Below are positions 1-5,163 of a stretch of 7,477 nucleotides of DNA, in pieces. Source of the stretch: Candidatus Thorarchaeota archaeon (GTDB lineage Archaea; Asgardarchaeota; Thorarchaeia; Thorarchaeales; Thorarchaeaceae). A program made the translations under genes and the position numbers. Position 1 is the stretch's first letter. Every line of letters begins with the position of its first letter. Location of the stretch: positions 1-7,477 of the forward strand of contig DAOWDY010000183.1 in the NCBI GenBank assembly GCA_030638785.1, given 5' to 3'. Below the pieces are notes generated by a model that saw nothing but the letters and a program-made list of their open reading frames with translations, was not told the origin of the DNA and did no database searches.

Positions 1-530
1 ACATCGACATCCTTTGCCAATTCGATGATATCTCTACATGGTGCAGTATCTGAAGAGAATACGATTGATTTTCCCTCATGGTCAATTCTGAAGGCTCTAA
101 CATCATGCTTTCCATGGACTGTGGGACAGGTTGACACACTGAGTTCACCTGACTGAACTGAATCATGTTCGGACAAGATATACGGCTCAATGACAATCTT
201 ATCTCTATAGAAAGGCAACCCCACTTCAAACAAACCTCGTAACCACTCCTTCACCGGAGGTGGCGCAAATAATTGGAGATGCTCATCATATCCCTGAAGC
301 CAAAGAGTCTGAATGAACGATACGAAGTCCGAACAGTGGTCGATGTGAAAATGACTGATGAAGAGACCTTGAATACTCTTCAGATTAACACCTGTCTGAA
401 CAAGGCGATGGAGAACTCCAGACCCAATATCAAATAATGAATACCCCTGTTTAGATTCTACCATAAGACCACTCTGTACTCTTTCGGGATCCGGAAAGGA
501 AGTTCCAGTGCCAAGCAGGGTTACTCTCAT
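1..530 (-). CDS. MBL-fold metallohydrolase, RNase Z/ElaC-like (partial, C-terminus outside the window)
   Basis: I translated this by hand from the ATG at 528-530; 176 complete codons stay open to the left edge. The N-terminus MRVTLLGTGTSFPDPER followed by an LFDIGSG segment (about residues 32-38) is the usual opening of RNase Z-like metallo-beta-lactamase proteins. The metal-binding motif is HFHIDH at residues 60-65. A later histidine (H139, in TVHG) and an aspartate (D161, in FSSDT) sit where the family has its third histidine and bridging aspartate. These ligands predict a two-zinc hydrolase, probably cytoplasmic. Family members mature tRNA 3' ends or cleave cyclic nucleotides and other phosphodiesters. 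The classic tRNase Z motif is closer to HxHSDH, so the true substrate is open. The gene starts 52 bases after the stop of the upstream gene on the same strand, and a TATA-like box at 571-578 could give it its own promoter. Confidence 0.88.
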   Translation of the reverse strand, partial: MRVTLLGTGTSFPDPERVQSGLMVESKQGYSLFDIGSGVLHRLVQTGVNLKSIQGLFISHFHIDHCSDFVSFIQTLWLQGYDEHLQLFAPPPVKEWLRGLFEVGLPFYRDKIVIEPYILSEHDSVQSGELSVSTCPTVHGKHDVRAFRIDHEGKSIVFSSDTAPCRDIIELAKDVD

Positions 531-570
531 TGCACACTGCTTGCAATACATCTCTGATATCAGTGTTCGG

Positions 571-578
571 TTATATCA
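571..578 (-). promoter_or_regulatory. TATA-like box for the MBL-fold hydrolase
   Basis: Read on the minus strand this is TGATATAA, about 45 bases before the ATG at 530. That spacing would allow a transcription start near 549 with a short leader. It lies in the gap after the 122-residue gene, so the hydrolase may be transcribed alone as well as by read-through. Confidence 0.4.
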
Positions 579-582
579 CTCA

Positions 583-951
583 TTAGAAGGGAAGAATGAA
601 GTGATTTAGAGTACTGATTATGAGGTGCAAGTCTCGTTCCAACTTCTCATGATAAACGACTGGTTGTCTGAGACCAGCGCCAATGTCTGCACACATTACC
701 ATTCTCATGACTCGAAGCATTGCAATGGATTCGACCCGGATCGCCCCTTCGTTGGCATTGTACCATAACGAATCGATGTGATTGGATAATGATGCGTGAA
801 GGGCTATCAGATCAGACCTCTGCCATCCATAACGGAGTGCGCGTAGGAGATCCCGAGCAACTGTACGAATACAATTGGCTGACCGCATGCCAAGATAGTG
901 TGAATCTTGTTCTTGGGTTGGAATGAACTCTTGGCTGAAATTATATCTCAT
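583..951 (-). CDS. Unrecognised 122-residue helical protein
   Basis: The frame runs from the ATG at 949-951 to a TAA at 583-585. An AGGTAG at 957-962 (minus reading) is a weak ribosome binding site, and a TATA-like TTATATTC lies further upstream. The protein looks all-helical and soluble, with no signal peptide or membrane span. Residues 24-41 (SANCIRTVARDLLRALRY) are arginine-rich and amphipathic; residues 76-90 are rich in methionine and aliphatic residues. I do not recognise the family. The pattern of an early S-x-x-x-IR segment, a basic helix and a run of helices faintly recalls archaeal translin-fold proteins, but the length is short and the usual C-terminal glutamate motif is not visible, so I do not assign it. 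It is followed by a predicted metal-dependent nuclease-like gene on the same strand, which hints at a shared role at most. The frame is much longer than the overlapping plus-strand frame at 720-926. Confidence 0.6.
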   Translation of the reverse strand: MRYNFSQEFIPTQEQDSHYLGMRSANCIRTVARDLLRALRYGWQRSDLIALHASLSNHIDSLWYNANEGAIRVESIAMLRVMRMVMCADIGAGLRQPVVYHEKLERDLHLIISTLNHFILPF

Positions 952-982
952 CTTATCTACCTAGAAAATAGTCATTGAAACT

Positions 983-990
983 GAATATAA
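983..990 (-). promoter_or_regulatory. TATA-like box in the divergent gap 952-1081
   Basis: On the minus strand it reads TTATATTC, about 36 bases before the ATG at 951, which fits a short leader of roughly ten bases. On the plus strand the same bases read GAATATAA and could also serve the small membrane protein gene that starts at 1082 or earlier. Confidence 0.4.
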
Positions 991-1081
991 CTCCCTACAA
1001 TACATTGGGTTCTTTCGATTGCTGGTTTCAGGTGCTTCCAAAAGCTTAAGAGTTACAAAAAGTAACCTCCGAGAACGAACG

Positions 1082-1252
1082 ATGGTTGGACCTTTCATGC
1101 AACGGAGAAGACTTGCGTCAGTCGCATTAGGAGTCATTATTGTTGGTCTGATTGTGACCGGATATCTAGTTATATCCGAAGCACAGAATCCAGAAGACCC
1201 TCAAGAACCTGATGAATTATGTGAGATAGACGAACCTGATAATAGAACTTGA
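1082..1252 (+). CDS. Small single-span membrane protein with acidic tail (56 residues)
   Basis: The protein starts MVGPFMQRRRLAS. Residues 12-33 form one strong hydrophobic helix with basic residues (R8-R10) just before it, so the N-terminus is probably cytoplasmic. The last 22 residues are dominated by D, E and P, with one cysteine (C47), and would lie outside the membrane. I chose the ATG at 1082. The frame is open back to a TTG at 1019, which would add 21 hydrophilic residues, and a second ATG exists at 1097. No good ribosome binding site marks any of the three. A 5-bp inverted repeat (GTTAC, five A, GTAAC at 1052-1066) lies just upstream. The family is not recognised; it may be a lipid-facing or secreted-side small protein. 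Calling it real rests on the clean anchor topology. Confidence 0.5.
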   Translation: MVGPFMQRRRLASVALGVIIVGLIVTGYLVISEAQNPEDPQEPDELCEIDEPDNRT

Positions 1253-1330
1253 CAAGACTACGAGTATATCGATGGTTCAATTGATTTTGTCCATCCTATT
1301 CTCGTGTTAACGTTCTAGAGGAAATTGTTT

Positions 1331-1402
1331 GGGGCTCTCGATGATGCCTGCGTGTAAAGCATCGCAACGCTGGCTGAGACGGGGTAGCCACCCTTAAGCC
1401 CT
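1331..1402 (+). ncRNA. Candidate structured RNA, two arms inside a closing stem
   Basis: Three helices nest like a junction. GGGGCT (1331-1336) can pair with AGCCCT (1397-1402) using one G-U. GATGC (1343-1347) pairs with GCATC (1359-1363). TGGCT (1371-1375) pairs with AGCCA (1386-1390). The element is visibly more GC-rich than its surroundings and lies in a non-coding gap. It carries GGCTGAGA (1372-1379) and ACCCTT (1390-1395) downstream of GGGG (1331-1334), which is the order of conserved blocks in the 5' part of TPP riboswitches. The 3' part of that aptamer (the DNA form would contain CTGGATAATACCAG and GTAGGGA) is not present, so a working TPP riboswitch is not supported. It could also be a small regulatory RNA or a chance fold. 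The strand is assumed from the motif reading. Confidence 0.25.
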
Positions 1403-1623
1403 CTCATTTCCTTATCGATTTTCTACGGGTAGGTAGTTAGAGCAATCTGAGGATCTTCTTCTCGATTAGTCTTCATTTTGGACAGCCCTTGAATGAAACG
1501 GTTCTTACATAACCTGGCATAGACTAGATATCCAAGAATAATCCGAAGACTCGAATATAATAGCATGAAGAGAATAACTTGATCATATTGAGGGAAATTG
1601 CAGGGCAAACCAATTCAAAAGAG

Positions 1624-1637
1624 AATATAACATATAA
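1624..1637 (+). promoter_or_regulatory. TATA-like box region upstream of the paralogue cluster
   Basis: Two adjacent AT-rich boxes, AATATAA and CATATAA, lie about 60-70 bases before the ATG at 1696. A start of transcription near 1655-1662 would leave a leader of roughly 35-40 bases that includes the GAGGTG ribosome binding site. This is the best promoter candidate for the cluster at 1696-3512. Confidence 0.45.
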
Positions 1638-1682
1638 TCGGGATAGTTAAATTTCAGATTGCAAGTGTTTTTCATTGCTTGT

Positions 1683-1688
1683 GAGGTG
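1683..1688 (+). promoter_or_regulatory. Strong Shine-Dalgarno, fixes the start at 1696
   Basis: GAGGTG is a six-base match to the complement of the archaeal 16S rRNA 3' tail. It ends seven bases before the ATG at 1696. It therefore favours that ATG over the in-frame TTG at 1675. Confidence 0.7.
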
Positions 1689-1695
1689 TAGACAT

Positions 1696-2112
1696 ATGGC
1701 AGAGTCATTGTATGATGTGATTAGTGCTTGGACGAAGCAGGACTGGAAGATTGAGCTTTACTTTGATATTGTCAATGAGGTTTCAAGTCAAGTCAATCTC
1801 GCTGGTCATCTCGAAACTCCACTGGGGAAGGAAATGATTTCCCTCTGGAAATGGTTTGATGAGATGCTCGGAGGAATGGGTCTCATTATGTCAGACCAAG
1901 AACAGCAGACTGAGCTTCGGGACAAGTTAGAAAAAGGATCCATGAAGCTTCTCCAAGATATCAAGGTGACCATAAAAACTACTCCAGACCTGACTGTGCT
2001 TGTTACGAATATAGATGAGTTGAAGAAGACCGGTGATCCAGAAGCATTAGACAAAGCAAAGAAAGGATTTGACACGTTCTTCTCAGGATTGACTTATGGC
2101 GGAGAAAAATAA
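1696..2112 (+). CDS. Unknown-family protein, paralogue A (138 residues, soluble)
   Basis: I do not recognise the family. The protein starts MAESLYDVISAWTKQDW and has no signal peptide or membrane span. Visible landmarks are WTKQDW (12-17), TPLG (41-44), WKWFDE (51-56), GGMGL (59-63) and ELKKT (108-112). The N-terminal half looks helical and tryptophan-rich; residues 86-105 alternate like beta strands (VTIKT, LTVLVTN); the end is helical and lysine-rich. From Y6 onward it aligns without a gap to the product of the gene two positions downstream: by hand count 59 of 127 positions are identical (about 46%). The two are therefore ancient tandem paralogues, and the shared residues mark the probable functional core. 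The start is set by GAGGTG seven bases before the ATG. A cytoplasmic location is inferred from the lack of any hydrophobic segment. No enzymatic motif is evident. Confidence 0.85.
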   Translation: MAESLYDVISAWTKQDWKIELYFDIVNEVSSQVNLAGHLETPLGKEMISLWKWFDEMLGGMGLIMSDQEQQTELRDKLEKGSMKLLQDIKVTIKTTPDLTVLVTNIDELKKTGDPEALDKAKKGFDTFFSGLTYGGEK

Positions 2113-2187
2113 GGTATCAATCAGGGTATTGCACGCTCTTATAGAATTCAAAGTGGGAATACGTCGATAGCATTCAGAGGAATTCCC

Positions 2188-2448
2188 ATGAAGCGAGAAT
2201 ACCGAATACCAACTCTTTCTGATTCTGGCCTTCTGGATTATCAAAAGGCTGAGTTTCCAGAAGTGAAGTTTGTTTCAATCACTAAGACACTCACCGAACT
2301 TTCCAAGCATAAGAAAGTCATCTGTCCCCAGTGTGGAAACTCTGTAGATTTCAACCGACATCTTGAGTGGTATGGACCACACCATTTCACGTGCCAGAAA
2401 TGTTCTAAGATAGTTCATTTCAAAACTGTTGCAATCCGACGCGACTGA
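2188..2448 (+). CDS. Zinc-ribbon protein (86 residues)
   Basis: A CPQCG knuckle (C46 and C49) and a CQKC knuckle (C69 and C72) are separated by 19 residues, the layout of a compact zinc ribbon with one bound zinc. Between them are aromatic and histidine residues (HLEWYGPHHF), and the first 45 residues hold no metal site. Such small ribbons bind nucleic acid or act as protein adaptors; which applies here cannot be told. The ATG is preceded by GAGGA at 2177-2181, seven bases away. The gene sits 75 bases after paralogue A. Its last codons overlap the earliest possible start of paralogue B (2429), so the three are probably co-transcribed. A 6-bp inverted repeat, GGGAAT (2155-2160) with ATTCCC (2182-2187), brackets the ribosome binding site and could affect its access. 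Confidence 0.82.
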   Translation: MKREYRIPTLSDSGLLDYQKAEFPEVKFVSITKTLTELSKHKKVICPQCGNSVDFNRHLEWYGPHHFTCQKCSKIVHFKTVAIRRD

Positions 2449-2929
2449 GACAGTTATCTGGATTTCCGGAATCTTCTTACGTTATCTACCATATCTCTGG
2501 TTGGGTGTTTTCTTGGTTGCGATTTACTATGATATCTTGATGAAATGGACTGAGCAGGACTGGGAACTGATTCTATACTCAAAAATCAACAATGAGGTAA
2601 GTAAGGCTCTCTCATCGATTGGTCATGGTGACACACCTCTTGGTGATGCGATGTTCAATATCTGGGAATGGTTTGATGAAATCTCAGGGGGAATCGGATT
2701 GGGTATGAGTCAAAAGGAAATGCAATCCGAATTGAAGAGAATGCTTAAAGATGAAAAATCATTTCCTTTGAAAGAAGTCCGTGTTGAGATTCAAACGGAA
2801 CCTGAACTCAATGTCACTATCTTGAATCTTGAAGAGTTAAAGAAAACCGCCGATCCCGACCACGAAAAAAAGGCTCGCAAGCTTTTCGACGAGATGTTTT
2901 CAGCCTTTTCGGACGTACCGGATGAGTGA
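2429..2929 (+). CDS. Unknown-family protein, paralogue B, with probable N-terminal membrane anchor (up to 166 residues)
   Basis: Residues 34-160 match paralogue A without gaps, sharing WTxQDW, TPLG (69-72), WEWFDE (79-84), GGIGL and ELKKT (136-140). Unlike A, the frame continues upstream through a strong hydrophobic stretch, residues 8-32, containing VIWISGIFLRYLPYLW and GVFLVAI, typical of one membrane helix. The start is uncertain. The only in-frame ATG is at 2540 (residue 38), but that would cut off positions homologous to A, so an upstream TTG is likelier: 2429, overlapping the zinc-ribbon gene by 20 bases, or 2501 or 2513. A GGGTG five bases before 2513 is a weak ribosome binding site, and using it would remove most of the helix. 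The gene overlaps the next one by eight bases. If the long form is real, the family has a soluble and a membrane-tethered version side by side. The function is unknown. Confidence 0.8.
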   Translation: MQSDATETVIWISGIFLRYLPYLWLGVFLVAIYYDILMKWTEQDWELILYSKINNEVSKALSSIGHGDTPLGDAMFNIWEWFDEISGGIGLGMSQKEMQSELKRMLKDEKSFPLKEVRVEIQTEPELNVTILNLEELKKTADPDHEKKARKLFDEMFSAFSDVPDE

Positions 2930-3512
2930 GTTCAGTTTCTTCTATTCTTCCTATATAATCTCGCATGAAACCGCAAACTCTCAATTCTTAAGGACGAATA
3001 TAATCTACGTCAGAAGAAAGCTTGAAGGATGTGAATTGGAACTGAGAGATACAGTTATCGAAGTGATAGAGAAGGGTCTTCGTGGACACTTCACTCACAG
3101 GGACTCTTTTGATATCGTAGGTGGACTCACTCACGAGCAAGCGTTGAAGGCAACATCAGTGGATCTTTTCTCGTCTTGGGAGATTCTTTACCATATAATA
3201 TACTGGCAGGGATTAATCCTTGAGGCAGTTCGGACTGATGAGATGGACTGGAGACAGGCTATCGATAAACACTGGCCCTCCCGCGATGAAGAGAGTGAGA
3301 ACAAATGGGATATCCTTGTTGAGAGGTTCAAAGGGGGAATCGCTGATGCTATCAAACTTCTACATGAGGTTGACCTGACCGCACCAATGAAGACCTTGAG
3401 GAATGACCCTACACTAAGAGCATTTGCTATTCTTGCTCAGCATAACTCCTATCATCTTGGCCAGATCGTAATAAACAGAAAGGCGAATGGAACTTGGGAA
3501 TATCAAGACTGA
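2922..3512 (+). CDS. DinB-fold protein (DinB_2 type), putative metal-dependent
   Basis: From about residue 39 (ELELRDTVIEVIEKG) to the end the sequence follows the DinB four-helix-bundle family. Key blocks are SSWEILYHIIYWQ (84-96), HWP (117-119) and AQHNSYHLGQIV (172-183). H91, H174 and H178 form the expected metal-binding triad. Family members include thiol transferases that use low-molecular-weight thiols and many proteins without known activity; a metal-dependent cytoplasmic enzyme is the fair prediction. The ATG at 2922 overlaps the stop of paralogue B (eight shared bases), which suggests translational coupling. However, the first 38 residues do not look like the domain and contain no methionine after the first. 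A TTG at 3036 would give 158 residues, the usual size of the family, and a TATA-like GAATATAA lies at 2995-3002. Either start is possible. Confidence 0.88.
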   Translation: MSEFSFFYSSYIISHETANSQFLRTNIIYVRRKLEGCELELRDTVIEVIEKGLRGHFTHRDSFDIVGGLTHEQALKATSVDLFSSWEILYHIIYWQGLILEAVRTDEMDWRQAIDKHWPSRDEESENKWDILVERFKGGIADAIKLLHEVDLTAPMKTLRNDPTLRAFAILAQHNSYHLGQIVINRKANGTWEYQD

Positions 3513-3552
3513 TGACTGGATTTTGATTTGACGTTCTCTCATATTGTTGATG

Positions 3553-3568
3553 AAATATAAGAAAAGGA
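3553..3568 (-). terminator. Possible T-rich terminator of the three-span membrane protein gene
   Basis: Read on the minus strand, the 3' flank of the gene ending at 3600 has a run close to CTCCTTTTCTTATATTTC. Archaeal termination often occurs at T-rich tracts without a hairpin. The 87-base gap lies between convergent genes, where termination is expected from both sides. Confidence 0.3.
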
Positions 3569-3599
3569 GTTTGTGTTGTAACGTCGAGGTTCTGTAGGA

Positions 3600-3920
3600 C
3601 TACTTCTTCTTCCGACTCTTTGGTTTGCCACTTCTAACTCGAAATACCCAATCTGTCGCCATTGCAAAGCCTAGGACCAAAGTAGCAAAACCCATTGCTA
3701 GCCAATATGCTTTATCCGAGTCTTCAGGCATAACTGATAATCTAAAGATGAAGAAGAGTAGAGCCATTATATCTCCTACTACAGTAACACCAAGATACCC
3801 TCGTAATCTGGACAAGTTTCCGGGTGGATTTCTTCTGATTATCAAATATACTATCGGAAGCAATATCACGATTGCGAGAATGAAAAATGGAGGTCCAGTA
3901 TCTAAAATTCCGAACTGCAT
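3600..3920 (-). CDS. Three-span membrane protein (106 residues), unknown
   Basis: Hydrophobic helices lie at about residues 11-28 (FFILAIVILLPIVYLII), 42-62 and 71-93. They are joined by a basic loop (RRNPPGNLSRLR, 29-40) and a short acidic loop (PEDSDK, 65-70), and the protein ends in a strongly basic tail (SRKKK). By the positive-inside rule the first loop and the tail are cytoplasmic, which puts the N-terminus outside. No catalytic or transport motif is visible and I do not recognise the family. AGAGGCGAT just before the ATG at 3918-3920 (minus reading) is a fair ribosome binding site. It follows the 186-residue gene on the same strand after 63 bases that contain a strong hairpin, so the two may be co-transcribed with differential output. 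Overlapping frames on the other strand (3625-3939) and at 3742-4077 are shadows. Confidence 0.75.
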   Translation of the reverse strand: MQFGILDTGPPFFILAIVILLPIVYLIIRRNPPGNLSRLRGYLGVTVVGDIMALLFFIFRLSVMPEDSDKAYWLAMGFATLVLGFAMATDWVFRVRSGKPKSRKKK

Positions 3921-3944
3921 CGAAATCGCCTCTTATTAGAGATG

Positions 3945-3972
3945 TTGTCTGGGGGAAGAACCCCCAGAACAA
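3945..3972. repeat. Strong inverted repeat (hairpin) between two minus-strand genes
   Basis: TCTGGGGG (3948-3955) and CCCCCAGA (3961-3968) are perfect complements around a five-base loop. Allowing one bulged A, the stem extends to TTGT and ACAA on the outside. It lies between the stop at 3984 and the start at 3920 of two minus-strand genes. No T tract follows it directly on that strand, so it could be an RNA-processing or attenuating structure rather than a simple terminator. Confidence 0.7.
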
Positions 3973-3983
3973 TAAAAATGATA

Positions 3984-4544
3984 CTAATCTTGGTAGCCCT
4001 TCATGTAGCCCTCGCGCTGATTCCATTTCTCTTCGAGGCGCTGCATGATGGTCCACATTCGATAGGTGTAGTTCCATGCCTCATCGAACTTGCCTTGGTT
4101 CATCTCGTCTTGGAACTCTTCCACTACATCATTAATTGCGCCTATGTCTTCTATGATTATCGCGTCGAACTCGAACATATTGTCAAGTTCTTTCTCGTTA
4201 ATCTTTTCCTTGGAACCCCACGCGGCATAGCCATAGTCGGCATACCTGATGGCGGATTCGATTTTGTCTGTCAATGCAAGCATCCTGTCAAAGGTTTCCC
4301 AGGTCTTGGTGAGATTGTAATCTACTACCATCATCTGGAGCTTCTCAAGGTCTTGCTTCACAAGCCTAAGTTGATCAGCAAGAAATTCTCGAAGCACCTT
4401 ATCGGCTGCGCGGCGCTCTTCCTTTTCTTGATAGCCGTGCCATCCTGGGATATAATGAGTAATCTTTCCAAACCACCCGCCCTTGATGTCTTTACCGGCT
4501 TTCTTTCTGATTCGCTTGGCAATTGGGTCATCTACTTTGCCCAT
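3984..4544 (-). CDS. Charged helical protein of unknown function with an IPGWHGYQEKEERR motif (186 residues)
   Basis: After a basic N-terminus (residues 8-22) comes YIPGWHGYQEKEERRAADKV (31-50), then long amphipathic helices with a coiled-coil look (51-100). A YADYGYAAWGS block (101-111), a FEFDAIIIEDI segment (124-134) and a helical end rich in aromatic and charged residues follow. There is no membrane span or cofactor motif. From memory, proteins sharing the IPGY-x-GY-x-x-KE-x-RR and RYADYGYAG patterns occur in various bacteria and archaea without a known role; I could not check this. The start ATG at 4542-4544 has AGGAG about ten bases upstream and a leader containing a 7-bp inverted repeat. 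The three-span membrane protein gene follows on the same strand, so a membrane-linked partnership is possible. The opposite-strand frame at 3942-4565 is taken as a shadow because this reading has the ribosome binding site and the coherent protein pattern. Confidence 0.8.
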   Translation of the reverse strand: MGKVDDPIAKRIRKKAGKDIKGGWFGKITHYIPGWHGYQEKEERRAADKVLREFLADQLRLVKQDLEKLQMMVVDYNLTKTWETFDRMLALTDKIESAIRYADYGYAAWGSKEKINEKELDNMFEFDAIIIEDIGAINDVVEEFQDEMNQGKFDEAWNYTYRMWTIMQRLEEKWNQREGYMKGYQD

Positions 4545-4567
4545 ACTGTGATGTCTCCTGAATAATT

Positions 4568-4594
4568 CAACCCTGCCTCATAGCGGAAGGGTTG
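4568..4594 (-). repeat. Inverted repeat in the leader of the 186-residue gene
   Basis: CAACCCT (4568-4574) and AGGGTTG (4588-4594) are perfect complements around a 13-base loop. The element sits 23-50 bases upstream of the ATG at 4544, so in the transcript it would form a 5'-leader hairpin or, as DNA, a dyad operator. A TATA-like TTTTATTA lies further upstream on the minus strand near 4621-4630. Confidence 0.45.
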
Positions 4595-4711
4595 TTCTAA
4601 TCTGGGAGTGTACTTGAATCTTAATAAAAGATGTTACCACTATGTGGGAACAAGGAATGTTAACACTAATATCACTTCAAATGGATATTCACTAGTAGTT
4701 GAGGAAAATCG

Positions 4712-4990
4712 ATGGCAAGTAATTCTAATGTAGAGCTTGAAACCAAGCAAGAACCTGACTGGCATCAAGATACAAATCTGTCTAAATATAATACCTACAT
4801 TGTTCGATCGTTTTTGAAAGGATTGAGTGGGCTCTTGTTTGCATTATCCCTTTTTCCAATAGTTTTCTCATCTACTATCCCGATTTTTCCCTTTGGTCTA
4901 GAAACATTTCTTATTGCAATAGGTGTCTGGATTATCTTCTTCCTAATGGAGTCGCAGTACAGGTCTCAAGCACCAGATAGAGCATTATGA
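4712..4990 (+). CDS. Two-span membrane protein (92 residues), unknown
   Basis: A hydrophilic, negatively leaning N-terminus (residues 1-30) precedes two hydrophobic segments at about 36-54 (LKGLSGLLFALSLFPIVF) and 62-80 (GLETFLIAIGVWIIFFLM). A short polar tail (SQYRSQAPDRAL) follows. Both termini are predicted on the same side of the membrane. The ATG at 4712 is preceded by GAGGA at 4700-4704, a reasonable ribosome binding site. The gene stands alone between a divergent neighbour on the left and a convergent one on the right. I do not recognise the family and see no functional motif. Confidence 0.7.
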   Translation: MASNSNVELETKQEPDWHQDTNLSKYNTYIVRSFLKGLSGLLFALSLFPIVFSSTIPIFPFGLETFLIAIGVWIIFFLMESQYRSQAPDRAL

Positions 4991-5129
4991 ACAATTTCCA
5001 TCCCCTACAGACCTCTATTCCCTTTAACTTCAAAACTCATGAATCAAACTAAATCAGAGGATATCTACACACCTCCTGATCGGAAGGGTCCTCAAGATGA
5101 CTTTGAATGGGGATAAAGAAAAATGAGTG

Positions 5130-5150
5130 AGAGACCCTCATAGGGTCTCT
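5130..5150 (-). terminator. Hairpin terminator of the S-adenosylmethionine synthetase gene
   Basis: AGAGACCCT (5130-5138) and AGGGTCTCT (5142-5150) are perfect 9-bp complements around a three-base loop. The hairpin begins 13 bases after the stop of the minus-strand gene. In that reading it is followed after a few bases by a T-rich run (TCATTTTTCTTTA), the form of an intrinsic terminator. On the plus strand the following bases are not T-rich. Confidence 0.65.
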
Positions 5151-5163
5151 AAATTCTATTGGA

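Larger units (their letters stand above)
1253..1695. other. Gene-poor stretch of about 440 bases
   Basis: No convincing protein gene lies here. It contains a foldable, more GC-rich element at 1331-1402 and an AT-rich promoter-like region at 1624-1637. A minus-strand frame at 1423-1608 could encode 61 residues with one hydrophobic segment (VILFMLLYSSLRIILGYLVY), but it starts with TTG, has no ribosome binding site and resembles nothing I know; its first internal ATG leaves only 47 residues. I treat it as unproven. Confidence 0.5.

Noticed and set aside
720..926. Plus-strand open frame of 68 codons opposite the 122-residue gene
   Set aside because: It is shorter, lies entirely within the minus-strand frame, has no ribosome binding site and gives an incoherent protein.
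1337..1380. C/D box guide RNA (ATGATG followed by CTGA)
   Set aside because: The C-box-like sequence has a mismatch, no internal D'/C' pair is present, the boxes are too close for two guides, and the flanks do not form a terminal kink-turn stem.
1423..1608. Minus-strand open frame of 61 codons with one hydrophobic stretch
   Set aside because: It starts with TTG, has no ribosome binding site, and shortens to 47 residues from the first ATG. It is possible but unsupported.
1675..1695. TTG at 1675 as the start of paralogue A
   Set aside because: The strong GAGGTG seven bases before the ATG at 1696 would lie inside the reading frame, and the shared domain begins after that ATG.
1696..2929. Paralogues A and B as one gene broken by insertion or frameshift
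   Set aside because: Both copies contain the full 127-position domain in the same order, so this is a duplication and not a split gene.
3942..4565. Plus-strand open frame of 207 codons opposite the IPGWHGYQEKEERR gene
   Set aside because: The translation is leucine- and isoleucine-rich, as expected when the complement of an acidic and lysine-rich gene is read. The minus-strand gene has the better start and recognisable conserved blocks.
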